64,000 nt of DNA, taken from positions 62,001-126,000 of the forward strand of contig WNNJ02001344.1 of NCBI GenBank assembly GCA_012934845.2, in the 5' to 3' direction. Positions 1-9,775 of this stretch are shown here, piece by piece; position 1 is the stretch's first letter; each line of letters begins with the position of its first letter. The notes below the pieces were generated by a model. It was given only the letters and a program-made list of their open reading frames with translations. It had not been told where the DNA came from and searched no databases. Made by a program: the position numbers and the translations under genes. Origin of the DNA: Pomphorhynchus laevis. Lineage: Eukaryota; Acanthocephala; Palaeacanthocephala; Echinorhynchida; Pomphorhynchidae.

Positions 1-1440
1 ACTTTCGTTGATAAGGCCCATTTTGAAGAAAGGTGATCCATCTTCAGTTGAAAATTATCGCCCGATAAGTCTAACGTGTGTATTCTGTCGAGTTTTGGAA
101 AGGATAATATACCGCATTCTAAGCGATTATCTAGAATCCAACAAATTATTGTGTAACAATCAACATGGATTTCGAAGGGATCGCTCAACAATCACTAATC
201 TCTTGATTGCCCAGAATAGCTGGGGTTCGTTAGTTGATAAGGGCTTTGATGTTGATATATTATTTTTTGATTTTTCAAAAGCGTTTGATATGGTTCCACA
301 TGACATCTTGATTCAGAAAATGCGTGCTCTAAACATTGATCCACTTATTATTCGCTGGATAAAAGAATTTTTATCTAACAGATTCTATCAGGTTGTTGTA
401 AATGGTTCTCTTTCTGATCCTTATCCGGTCAATGTTGGAGTTCCGCAAGGTTCGGTCCTCGGCCCATTGTTATTCTGTATTTTCATTAATGACCTTCCTT
501 CCATTTTGAACTCACACTCTCTTTTATATGCAGACGACCTAAAAATTTGGCAGGCTATCCGGTCAGATTCGGACACGGTGCTAGTTCAATCGGATATCGA
601 CAGCATTTCCAACTGGGCTTATATGAATGGTCTGTCACTGAATATATCAAAGTGTGCATGTATGCGTTTACAATCACGCAGTCATAGTGTGTATCCAACT
701 TATCATCTTGAGGATCAGAACATTAAAGTAGTAACTCGTCTTAGCGACCTTGGAATAGTAGTTGCGAATGATTTTTCGACTAGTTGGAATACTGAGTTGG
801 CTTGCTCGAAAGCAAATCGAATGGTTGGGATGATTCGTAGAACTTTTAGTGTGTTGAGTCCAGTTTCATTTAGAGCACTCGCCAACGCATTTGTGATCAG
901 TCATCTTACCTATGCATCACAATGTTCGTTCCCAAGAACAGTATACGAGAAAAGTAGAATTGAAAATGTGCTGCGCCGGGCAACAAAGCTCGTAAATTCA
1001 GTTAAAGCCTTACCTTATAATGAAAGGCTAAAAAAACTTGGTATGGTTTCTATAAGCGACCTTCGGTTTCGGCGAGATATGTGTTCAACATGGGAAGCTT
1101 TACACAAGGGAAATCACGTCTTAAGAGAATTGATGACTGTTCGGAAAAGTCGGGCTTTGCGTGGACACAATTTTACTTTAGCCCATCGCCGAGTTATACG
1201 CTCTAAAACTGTACAATTTGGACACCGAATCGTAGGTAAGTGGAACCGATTAAGTGAAGAAATTGTCAACTCAAGATCGGTTTCAGCATTCAAACATAAA
1301 CTTTTGTGACTTTTGTTTGTGAGTCTTTTTTTTTCTTTACTTTTCCTTTTCTTTTTTTAACAGTGCAACTGTGAGCTTTGCTCGTCTGTTTGTCGAAATG
1401 AGCTTAAAAAAAAGTTTGAGATAAAATAACATACATTTGG
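1..1440 (+). mobile_element. CR1/jockey-like LINE (family A), 3' part, cut by window edge
   Basis: The open frame is still open at base 1, so the 5' part of the element lies outside the window or is missing. After the stop there is a T-rich 3' UTR of about 120 bp and then an A-rich stretch near 1405-1430. The tail is not a clean poly(A). The RT body has no stops, which suggests a young copy. The right boundary is uncertain because an 11-bp tandem repeat follows. Confidence 0.8.
2..1309 (+). CDS. Non-LTR retrotransposon reverse transcriptase, C-terminal part (family A)
   Basis: This is the RT of a LINE that copies its RNA into DNA at a nicked target site. Counting residues from codon 8-10, the fingers motif QHGF lies at 52-55, motif A (FDFSKAFD) at 87-94, motif B (GVPQGSVLGPLLF) at 144-156 and the catalytic YADD at 174-177. 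A thumb and connection region follows and ends in a W-N-L-S pattern typical of CR1/jockey ORF2 C-termini. All catalytic Asp residues are present. The endonuclease domain expected upstream is not in the window. The frame is uninterrupted for about 433 codons. The CR1/jockey grouping rests on motif style only; the exact clade is not assigned. Confidence 0.85.
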   Translation, partial: LSLIRPILKKGDPSSVENYRPISLTCVFCRVLERIIYRILSDYLESNKLLCNNQHGFRRDRSTITNLLIAQNSWGSLVDKGFDVDILFFDFSKAFDMVPHDILIQKMRALNIDPLIIRWIKEFLSNRFYQVVVNGSLSDPYPVNVGVPQGSVLGPLLFCIFINDLPSILNSHSLLYADDLKIWQAIRSDSDTVLVQSDIDSISNWAYMNGLSLNISKCACMRLQSRSHSVYPTYHLEDQNIKVVTRLSDLGIVVANDFSTSWNTELACSKANRMVGMIRRTFSVLSPVSFRALANAFVISHLTYASQCSFPRTVYEKSRIENVLRRATKLVNSVKALPYNERLKKLGMVSISDLRFRRDMCSTWEALHKGNHVLRELMTVRKSRALRGHNFTLAHRRVIRSKTVQFGHRIVGKWNRLSEEIVNSRSVSAFKHKLL

Positions 1441-1470
1441 GAGATTAATTAATATACACATACAATAACA

Positions 1471-1578
1471 TCACGACAACCTCACGACAACCTCACGACA
1501 ACCTCACGACAACCTCACGACAACCTAACGACAACCTCACGACAACCTCACGACAACCTCACGACAATCTCACGACAA
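1471..1578. repeat. 11-bp tandem repeat, about 9.5 units
   Basis: The unit is CCTCACGACAA, repeated about nine and a half times with two single-base variants. It lies between the 3' UTR of LINE A and the ORF of the endonuclease-type element. It could be the 5' UTR repeat of the latter or the tail of the former. It is not found at that element's 3' side, which argues against insertion into a pre-existing array. Confidence 0.9.
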
Positions 1579-4500
1579 TAAAATAACATACAATAAATAA
1601 CATACACAAATTACAATCGACTTTCCAGCAGTCATCCCGAGATACAAGGGCTCTGACTAGTGTGCATATTGAGTTTAAACTATCTTGATACCCATTAACT
1701 ACTTACAATCATATTACACAAATTACAATTGAAATTCTTAGCTGCTAACTAACAAATACTTACATTACTTACACTGAGGGAGTGGCAATGCCTCGTGGCA
1801 AACCGTCTACAAGTAGACCATGCTGCTCATGTAACACTGATGCAGCAAGATGCAAAGGTTGCCGGTGCGCAAAAGCAGGCTCGAACTGCATAAACTGCAG
1901 AGCTCCGAACTGTACTAGAAAGACGAAAACTGTATACAATGACCCTGTTCATCAACCTAGAGCAAATACTACCGATAAAGTGCTAGAAATGCATAATGCA
2001 ACAAACGTCGATTCTATCGCCGAAGTCTCGAGCGCGTGTGCCTTGTCACCAATCAATTATGCTACCAATCAGAATCTATTTTGGAGCACTGGTTTTACGG
2101 AGGTAATAAAATGGATCCCAAATCATTTTGCGCTTCCCAAATGTGGCGCCAGTCAGAAATTTATTGATCTTTTGAGTGAATGTTTCGAATATTTCAATCA
2201 GTCAAATGTATGCGCATACGATCCTCTAGTTCGATCTACTATGCTATGTCAACTGCTATTGCAGAGGCCGCCAACGCGGAAGGTTAACTTACTACGAAAA
2301 ACCCTAGAAAGAAGATTAACATTACTCAAAGATTTGAAACTTAACGAACTTATGTCCGAAGCATCCTACCTACAGAAAATGAGAAAGGATAACATTGAAA
2401 ATAAAAAGCTACCAGAATCTTTCGTGTTCGAGAAAACAGTTAAATTGATTAAATCTGGAAAATACGGAAAGGCATCAAGGTTGCTAGACAAAGGACAACA
2501 CTCAGGAGTTTTGGCTGCTGGAACAATAATTCAAGGCAAAACGGTACTCGAAAAATTAGAAGAACTCCACCCAAGAGCCTCTACGGTGAACGAAGAATAC
2601 CTTCTGAAAGAAAAAATGGCTGGTTGTGTGGATCATCACGACACAAGGTTTTTCGATATCACACCTGATGATATAATTAAAGCGTCCAAAAGTACCAAGG
2701 GATCTGCCGGGCCTTCGGGAGTATGTGCAGATGAGTGGCGTAAATTTCTAACAATACATGGATTAGCCTCAAAACGTCTTGCCGCAGCGATATGCGGATT
2801 TGTAATAAAGATTTCAAGCGAAAAGTTAAATCCAGTAGCGTTACAAGCGTTCACAGTCAGTCGCCTTATACCGCTGGAAAAGCATAATGGGATTAGACCC
2901 ATTGGAGTAGGAGAAGTATTGAGACGGATTGCGGGACGTACCGTGTTGTCATTTATTGGAAAAGATGTTAGGAGTGTATGTGGTTTTACGCAACTTTGTG
3001 CAGGCCAAAGATGTGGAACAGAGATTGCTATTCACACGATTCGAGATGCGTTTAGTCAATCGTCTGATGAATGCATCTTACTAATAGATGCAACCAATGC
3101 CTTTAATAACTGCAACCGAAAAATGGCACTGGAAAATATGAAATTCATCTGTCCCGCAATGTCGACGATATTGCACAATACCTACATTCAACCTTCGATG
3201 CTGGTGGTGGATAACTCAATATTAAAATCAACAGAAGGTTTCATACAAGGAGACCCTCTCGCCATGGCAGCATTCGCTGCAGCCTCGATGCCACTAATTG
3301 GAAAACTAAAACAAGTAGCTCCAAACGCTAAACACTGTTGGTACGCCGATGATGGAGCGTGCGTGGGCAAACCAAGCGATATAAATAAGGTATGGAAAGA
3401 GCTTAACCGAATAGGACCCGCGTTTGGATTCATAACAAATTCATCAAAATGTACTGTATTGACAGGCAAAACCTGTAATATTGATTGTCTGGATGAACTC
3501 GCGGATGATGGTGTAGATATTCGATGCGATGGAATCAAATACCTTGGGAGCATGATTGGGCTCGAACAATATGTTGAAACCGAGATAATCAACAAAGTAA
3601 CGAATTGGTCAGGTCAAATAGAAAAGCTAAAACAGATTGCCGATAGAGACGCCTTCGCCGGATACACTTTGCTAATCAAAGCTTTGCTACACAAATTTTC
3701 ATACATTCTTAGAACATGTGAAGTAGCAGATTGTCTTCTAATACCTTTAAAGAATGCGATACTTCATAATCTTTTGCCGGGAATGCTGGGAATCAACAGC
3801 CTCGACGATGAGTCAAGTAGAATAGTAGCTTTACCATGCAGATATGGAGGACTTGGTATAGTCGACTATACTCAAGAATGCTATAATGAATACGAGAAAT
3901 CACGCATGATGTATAGGGCTAGTGTAGATAGAGACCACTCAGAAGTTCCCCTAGAAACGTCTCAGCATAATGTAGTCAAGCAGATAAGAGAAATGAACAT
4001 AATAAAGTTTAACAGAATAGTGACGGAGATTACTAGTAACTCTAAAAATGATTTAAAGACAATTTTATGGAATGCCAGCATGAAAGGTGCCTACTCGTGG
4101 TTAACAGCAGGGTTTGTTGAGGGTTTGTTCATATCCTCCTCAGAATTCCACGACGCGATTTCAATAAGATACGAGTGGAAACCGAACCGCTATTTGGGTG
4201 AGTGTGCGTGTGGAGTGTCTCTAACAACAATACACGCACTTTCATGCAAGACAGGCTGTTTCAACTTCATTCGTCACAACAGTGTCGCTAACGAGATTGC
4301 TAGATCACTCAAGGAAACCTGTCGACTCGTATGTACAGAACCAGTATTGCTCCCGGTTCCAGACACAGTCATTTTTGAATCTCAAGCCACATCACGGGAC
4401 AGAGAGGCAAGATCAGACATAAGATGTACTGGCCTCTTCGGGAATCTGACGGAGCGGTCCTTTATGGACGTATGCGTTTTCAACAACCTAGCGCCGTCTT

Positions 4501-4945
4501 ATTCCTTGGATACAATGAAGGATCCCTTCAAGTACCATGAAAATCGGAAGCAGGCAAAATATACAGAGCGGATTGCGAAAATAGAAAATGCTTCGTTTCA
4601 CCCATTGATTTTCTCAACTGTTGGTGGTATTGGAAAGATAGCGGACTCGATACTTAAGCGCATATCTTCACTTAAAGCGAGCAACAACAACCTTTCATAT
4701 CCCGATTTGATCCGTCAAGAAAGAGCCAGGATTTCACTCCTTATTATAAAATCCACATCGATGGCTATGCGAAACAGGTATCAAGAACCAGGAACTCTAA
4801 TTCACGATAAGGACGCACCACTCTAAGTCGATTTGTACGATCAACTCCCTTTGAACTAAACATTCAGTTTTTGAATTGCCACTTTGGACCCATTAGAGGG
4901 TAACCTTTAAGCTGTCTTATTTTTGAATAATTTATATTATTAAAA
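1579..4945 (+). mobile_element. Non-LTR element with restriction-like endonuclease, apparently intact
   Basis: The element has a single long ORF, a ~210-bp 5' leader and a ~110-bp 3' UTR ending near an (AAT)n/A-rich stretch shared with the next LINE. Limits are approximate because no target-site duplication could be found. A C-terminal fragment of the same or a related family lies antisense at about 41.8-42.1 kb. Confidence 0.7.
1788..4826 (+). CDS. Reverse transcriptase with Cys-rich N-terminus and C-terminal PD-(D/E)XK-like nuclease
   Basis: The intact ORF has 1,012 codons from the first ATG; the frame also reads two codons further back through a GTG. Residues about 11-45 form a dense Cys cluster (CCSC, CKGCRC, CINC), resembling CXC-type zinc-binding modules. 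The RT has motif A (LLIDATNAFN, about residue 430), motif B (IQGDPLAMAAF, about 485) and catalytic YADD (about 520), followed by a thumb ending in ALPCRYGGLGI. Near residue 800 there is a CACG...HALSC zinc knuckle, then RSDI (about 874) and MDVCVF (about 892), and KQAKY, FHPLIFS and GGIGK patterns. Such an RxD...D-V arrangement fits the restriction-like endonuclease of R2-type LINEs. I recall similar proteins from cnidarians and other invertebrates but cannot name the clade. Antisense ORFs inside it are shadows. Confidence 0.8.
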   Translation: MPRGKPSTSRPCCSCNTDAARCKGCRCAKAGSNCINCRAPNCTRKTKTVYNDPVHQPRANTTDKVLEMHNATNVDSIAEVSSACALSPINYATNQNLFWSTGFTEVIKWIPNHFALPKCGASQKFIDLLSECFEYFNQSNVCAYDPLVRSTMLCQLLLQRPPTRKVNLLRKTLERRLTLLKDLKLNELMSEASYLQKMRKDNIENKKLPESFVFEKTVKLIKSGKYGKASRLLDKGQHSGVLAAGTIIQGKTVLEKLEELHPRASTVNEEYLLKEKMAGCVDHHDTRFFDITPDDIIKASKSTKGSAGPSGVCADEWRKFLTIHGLASKRLAAAICGFVIKISSEKLNPVALQAFTVSRLIPLEKHNGIRPIGVGEVLRRIAGRTVLSFIGKDVRSVCGFTQLCAGQRCGTEIAIHTIRDAFSQSSDECILLIDATNAFNNCNRKMALENMKFICPAMSTILHNTYIQPSMLVVDNSILKSTEGFIQGDPLAMAAFAAASMPLIGKLKQVAPNAKHCWYADDGACVGKPSDINKVWKELNRIGPAFGFITNSSKCTVLTGKTCNIDCLDELADDGVDIRCDGIKYLGSMIGLEQYVETEIINKVTNWSGQIEKLKQIADRDAFAGYTLLIKALLHKFSYILRTCEVADCLLIPLKNAILHNLLPGMLGINSLDDESSRIVALPCRYGGLGIVDYTQECYNEYEKSRMMYRASVDRDHSEVPLETSQHNVVKQIREMNIIKFNRIVTEITSNSKNDLKTILWNASMKGAYSWLTAGFVEGLFISSSEFHDAISIRYEWKPNRYLGECACGVSLTTIHALSCKTGCFNFIRHNSVANEIARSLKETCRLVCTEPVLLPVPDTVIFESQATSRDREARSDIRCTGLFGNLTERSFMDVCVFNNLAPSYSLDTMKDPFKYHENRKQAKYTERIAKIENASFHPLIFSTVGGIGKIADSILKRISSLKASNNNLSYPDLIRQERARISLLIIKSTSMAMRNRYQEPGTLIHDKDAPL

Positions 4946-6275
4946 AAAATAATAATAATAATAATAATAATGCAGAGGTTTATTATCCCATTTAAGCCTC
5001 TCGGCATAGGGCAAAATAAATAAATAAATCAAAATCAAAGTACAAAAGTTGTTCTGTATCCAATGAGAAATCTGGACATGATGACTGCCTTGCATGGGTG
5101 TGTAGAAACTGCATATAAACATTTACGAAATTACAAAAGCCCTTGATCAATCTGTTTCAATGGCATAGATGACAAAAACGAGCAGTTGAAAACATGTAGC
5201 AACTCAGAGCACTGTTGCGAGCAAAATCGGCAAAAGCAATTCGAGCAGCGAGAATGAAAAGGAAGCCGAATTGAGCAAAATTTACTGTGGTATCCGTCTA
5301 AGGACAAACGCCAAATAAGCGGCCGCTTAATATAATTAGGGTTCCTCCAAGCCGATTGCGTGTAAGCGGGAGAACTGTATATATCGGGATCTAATTTCGC
5401 AACCTTGGAATTGAAGAGATGTATGCTCGTTAAATAGCTATCAGTTTCATCTAAATTAAACATTCTTCGTAATTTTATTGAGAGTGGGAAAGATCTACTG
5501 AGAACAGCAACGGCTGTTGACGAAGACTTCGGAGAAACACCAACAATTCGCTTTAGAAAACGCCAGAAACACTTATCAATCATTTGAAAGTCGGTCGTTG
5601 TTAAATCCGACCAGAAACATCGAAGCCCGTAACTCAATATTGGAAGAAGCATTACGTCAAAATACCTAATCGCTCCATCATACGAAAGCGAACCAAGCCT
5701 GGAAGCTGCGTAAGCTGAAGTTATCACTCTCGATGACTGTTTCAGTAGATGAGCTCTAAAGGACCATCGTGAAGTGAGCAAAAAACCGAGATATTTGTAG
5801 CTAGTAACAAACTCTAAAGGAATATTCCCGATAAACAGAACATCATCTCGACAACGTGGACCACCCTTCCTAAATTTCACAATCTTGGTTTTCGCGATAT
5901 TAATCGTTAGTCTATTAGAATCACAATACTTCACAAGTGCTGAGATGGCCGATTGAGCCGCGTTCTTATTGAGAGTAATTAAGGCGAGATCGTCAGCATA
6001 CAATATAGACCACACATCAGGCACGGCAGAACGAATATAATCTGGTAGGTCCATCATGAAAAATGCAAATAAAAGTGGGCTCAGTGGGTCACCTTGCTGG
6101 ACCCCGCGACTAGCAATGAGCGATTCTGAATAATTTACCCCGTCGAATATTCGTAAAGAACTGGGACGTAGAACTCTTTCGAGTAGAAATAGGAAATCGC
6201 TGTGGACGTTAACCTTATCGTGAAGCTTTGTCAATAACATAGTAATAATAATAATAATTTTTTTTTTTTTTTTTA
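4935..6275 (-). mobile_element. LINE family B, 5'-truncated copy
   Basis: The 3' end on the minus strand is an (ATT)n tail at 4941-4972. At the 5' end, near 6240, there is again (ATT)n and then an A18 tract (6257-6275 on the plus strand reads as T's). Repeats at both ends suggest insertion beside another tail or a tandem arrangement. A second, more decayed copy of the family lies at 42.7-43.76 kb on the plus strand. Confidence 0.8.
5131..6240 (-). CDS. LINE family B reverse transcriptase, C-terminal half
   Basis: The frame is open for about 370 codons. It begins in the RT just before motif B (GVQQGDPLSPLLFAFFM) and includes catalytic YADDLAL, a KYLG thumb motif and a C-terminal cysteine group (CSNCFCRFC, then C...H..NC) that looks like the zinc knuckle found at the end of many LINE ORF2 proteins. 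Motif A is missing because the copy is 5'-truncated. The frame also runs on through the A-tract to 6333, but those Lys/Ile-rich codons are low-complexity sequence, not protein. The lack of stops suggests a fairly recent insertion. Confidence 0.8.
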   Translation of the reverse strand: MLLTKLHDKVNVHSDFLFLLERVLRPSSLRIFDGVNYSESLIASRGVQQGDPLSPLLFAFFMMDLPDYIRSAVPDVWSILYADDLALITLNKNAAQSAISALVKYCDSNRLTINIAKTKIVKFRKGGPRCRDDVLFIGNIPLEFVTSYKYLGFLLTSRWSFRAHLLKQSSRVITSAYAASRLGSLSYDGAIRYFDVMLLPILSYGLRCFWSDLTTTDFQMIDKCFWRFLKRIVGVSPKSSSTAVAVLSRSFPLSIKLRRMFNLDETDSYLTSIHLFNSKVAKLDPDIYSSPAYTQSAWRNPNYIKRPLIWRLSLDGYHSKFCSIRLPFHSRCSNCFCRFCSQQCSELLHVFNCSFLSSMPLKQIDQGLL

Positions 6276-6870
6276 AAGAAGAAGAAAGTATTACAAAAAT
6301 AATCATCATAGTTAGTTTATGGAAAAGTCGCATAGGTTACCGCCGTCATCGTCGCGCCATCGTATTGTCGTATTCGATAATAATAATAAAATAATGATTT
6401 TATTCGTAAAGTAAGGATTTTGTAAATCTCGATTTTACTAAAAGTGTTGATTTTCTTTTCAAAGCGATGAATCAATTTGCAATAACAACCAGTCATGTAC
6501 ATTTTACAACCGAAACTAAGGCACCGCAAGACTGCTTCACGGTACTTATAAGTGGAAACAATACTGAAGACGACAAATATCGTTACATATGTTTGCCTGC
6601 TTAAAATTAAGGATGTCACCGTAGAGAATTAGGTCGCTCGTCTGGAAATATAAAAAGGATTTTTCGTTAACTCCCTTTGAGATTTAAATAGTGAGATCTG
6701 CTTGAGTATATCATTGGCTTCTGGACATAATCTTCCAAAGGTCGACATCACAAATGAAATGAAATATAATTTTTCTATTTCTATTACACGTTCCAGATAT
6801 TTAGCCCTTTTCGATTTTGGTTATAGTCAAATGAGTTCGAAGGGCTTGCTGCTGCATATGACTGTGCATG
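6276..6870. other. Unassigned interval
   Basis: I see no coding similarity that I recognise. A small (AAT) cluster lies at 6378-6392. Short ORFs on either strand have no motif and are not called. Confidence 0.5.
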
Positions 6871-7090
6871 CGGGTTAAATACTATTCATGTCGTACGACT
6901 TTCGGCATCATTAAACGTTTGTTCGAAAGCTTATATGTTCGTAGCTTCCGAATATTCTATCGCACACTTATAGAGTCGCATATTCTTTACGCCTCTCCTG
7001 TAAACTTTCCATTTTTGCAAAAAAATCGCGACCTGTGATTCAATGCTTAGATTTACAACAATTCTCGTTCCTACTATCAAAAGTCTTTCA
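6871..7090 (+). pseudogene. LINE RT thumb remnant
   Basis: One plus-strand frame reads RTLIESHILYASPV...FLQKN, which matches the usual LINE thumb pattern (R..I.S.ILYASPVW.PFLKK). Frames are broken on both sides. The family is not assigned. Confidence 0.45.
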
Positions 7091-7924
7091 CTTTATCTTA
7101 AACTAAAGACTCGTATAATTCATTAAACCCATAAAAGCCGGGCCATAGCTAATATGATGTTGGTGCGAAAACAGAGACCGCGTAGTGAATCAATTGAATA
7201 GAATATTGTTTGCGGCTATTTATAGTCAAAGCAACAAAGGATCACATCGAGCATTGAATTCACTCTTCGAAGTTGCTGCAATTAACACTTAATTGTTAAA
7301 TTTTTATCGTTTTTCTGTGTCTTCATATTTAGTGTCCAGACCAACAAGCTAATAAGAAATTTCCTTGTGATTTCTGTCTAGTATGTGATTGTCTAAATTT
7401 AATTTATCACGTAAATAATATTGTCTACAACATACGCTTATAGAAAATATCAGATATATTTTAAAACGGCGTCAAAATTATTAAAGATAATATTACAGCA
7501 AATTTATTTTTTTATTCAAATACATGCCAAAGCCAAAAAGCAATTTAGGCAGAATATGAGCAGCAGCTATTTAGAAGCAGTAACGACTTACTCGGGCAGT
7601 GAATTACACATGTCAATTCTCCGCCTCGAGTCTAAATATTTTCGGTAATCTGCCAAATCGAAATTTATACACGACTCTACTGTGTCTCCGCAACCTACCT
7701 ACCCGATTAGTGTTACATCGGTTGGATAACCCACCGCACCATTCAATATATACCGTAGATAAAGCATTTCCAAATCTACGAACCTATCACGTACCGATAA
7801 CATTCCAATACGTCTAAGACACGATAATCACTACCACCTAAGCCAACACAGGGCCTCGAACCCCGCCTAAGAATATACTTTATGTCTAATAGTTCTCGCT
7901 TGGTGACAGGAAAGCAAGCCTGAA
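7091..7924 (-). other. Mostly unassigned; tRNA-promoter-like boxes near 7772-7864
   Basis: On the minus strand there is a B-box-like GGTTCGAGGCC (within 7851-7864), then TGGCTTAGGTGG, which fits the tRNA A-box consensus (7834-7845), then a weaker B-box-like GGTTCGTAGAT (7772-7784) about 50-60 bp downstream. This order resembles a decayed dimer of a tRNA-derived SINE head. There is no tRNA cloverleaf and no second copy in the window to confirm a SINE family. The rest of the interval shows nothing I recognise. Confidence 0.3.
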
Positions 7925-8220
7925 TGCATTATTCCAAGTGTGGCCAGACGAGGGAGGTTAATAACTTGAACATTTGACAGCTAAACCTGAGGAATGCGCA
8001 TTTTATACAATATAATGTCCGAGTAGCTTTATCTCGAGTGAAGACAGTGTTCAACTTTGTTTCCAAGGATCGATGAACAATAATACCTAAATCTTTGTGT
8101 TGAGACACTTCCTTTAAGACAATGTCTCCAATATAGTACCTAAGAATTTCAGACGAGCGACCTAATTGCATAAGTACACATTTTTCATCATTTGACCGTA
8201 ATGATGAAAAATCCCATGCC
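7925..8220 (-). pseudogene. CR1-like LINE RT fragment
   Basis: About 85 codons read as the region after the catalytic motif: EKCVLMQLGR, then a KDLGIIV signature, then the thumb ending LTSLVWPHLE. It matches the generic CR1/jockey pattern (KC..L, DLGV.....L, RP.LEY). Truncated at both ends. Confidence 0.7.
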
Positions 8221-8221
8221 T

Positions 8222-9775
8222 ACCCACATACTTAAATCTATATGCTCATCGATAACCCCTTATCTCACAACCTTGTTGAACTTGTCCATCGGCAGCCGTA
8301 TCTTCCCTTCACACTGAAAATCTGCAATCGATCGTCCCCTCCTTAAGGTACAATCGCTCGACCCCTCCCTTCCTTCTAGCTAAAGCCTAATTTCACTACT
8401 CCATACTCTTTCTAAGCAGTTAGAACGCCTCATCTTAATACAGATCAACGCTTTTCTCTCCTCATCCAATCTGTACCCTCCTTTCCAATGCGCTTTTCGC
8501 TCTAATCACACCACAGAAATCGTTTGCATGAAAGTTTACAACGACTTACTCATTACCCGAAATAAGGTTCTATGTAGTGTTCTCATATCCCTCGACCTCT
8601 CCCCCCGCCTTCGACATTGTCAACCACTCCGTCCTCCTTTCTCGCCTTCGTTATGATTAAGACTTTTCTTCTTCCTCCGTAGCATGGTTTTCCTCATATC
8701 TATCCGACCGTTCCTTTCGCGTCTGTTACAATTCATTATCATCCCCTCCCATCCCTATTTTTTGCGGGGTCCCACAAGGTTCAGTCCTAGGTCCCCTGCT
8801 TTTCTCTCTTCTGCTTGGCGATCTATCTCCGTTTATCAAACCTTACTCCTTTAAAGTCATGCAATACGCCGATGACATCCTCATCTATGCTCATGCACCC
8901 TGCCCATCGCATACACTATATCGACATTTCTGCCTCCAACTGTATTTCTTCTATCTACAAACGTCTCTCCTATATCCATCTCGTTCTAAACTCCGACAAG
9001 TCCAAAATAATGTAGATCCTCCCTCGTAAACCAAATATATCTCTTCCCACTGTATCTTTTGCCTCATCGATCATCATCATAGTTCACAATCTCACTTCCT
9101 TAGGCTGCAATTTCGATGATCACCTTTTCCTTAAATTCTTCGTCCGTGACAAGGTCCGCTCGTCTAACTTAATTCTCCGTGACATCAGCCGTATCCACCT
9201 CCTTATCGACTTTCGTTCTTGTATGTCTCTTCTTTCATCGCTTCTCTTCCCTGAAATCGATTACTGCCTCAGCCTTTTTGCAAATTCTCCAAAATCCATT
9301 ATCATACCCCTACAACGAATAATCAACTCCGCCGTTTGAGTGCTATTTCGTCTCCATTGCTTCGACCACTCATCCACATATCTTGTCCAACTCTCCTGAC
9401 CCACCATTCACATCCGCATCAAACTCCGCCTTCTTCTCGTAACTTTTCGTCTCATCGCTGTAGGCTCCCTATCGTTCATCAACCTTCCTTTCTTAGACGA
9501 CACTCGCCTTACCTCGCTATCGCTGCGTTCCTGTAATTTTCTCTTACTCCACGTTCCCAATTACTCTAACAACTACGGTCTCCGATCCTTCCTCGTCGCC
9601 GCCTCACTCGCCTGGAATCAACTTCCTCTCGACGTCCGCCGCGCTCCCTCCTTTATTGCATTCAAACACCTCCTCCGTTCTCACCTTCTCGACACATTAT
9701 TTATATTTTTGTTTTGTTGTGGTCATGTAAGGGTGTGCTGGCACGCATTTGCCACGTAAAAATAATTCTTTTTTA
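8222..9775 (+). mobile_element. LINE family C, copy 1, 5'-truncated, decayed
   Basis: The sequence runs from the RT fingers to the 3' end. Recognisable pieces are a GVPQGS-like motif near 8764, FKVMQYADDILIYAHAP near 8850-8900, and the terminal module CGCATTTGCCACGTAAAAAT at 9744-9763. Frameshifts and stops break the ORF. Much of it is very similar to the antisense copy at 18829-20215. Its 3' tail directly abuts the next copy. Confidence 0.85.

Noticed and set aside
2636-3595. Antisense ORFs of 88 and 135 codons
   Set aside because: They overlap the RT coding frame of the intact element and have no motif of their own.
6317-6619. Antisense ORF of 100 codons
   Set aside because: No recognisable domain, biased AT-rich composition, partly from the (AAT) repeat beside LINE B.
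9336-9536. Ser/Pro/His-rich small ORFs in the family C cluster
   Set aside because: They are shifted frames of decayed LINE thumb sequence; the true frame reads the LINE C pattern.
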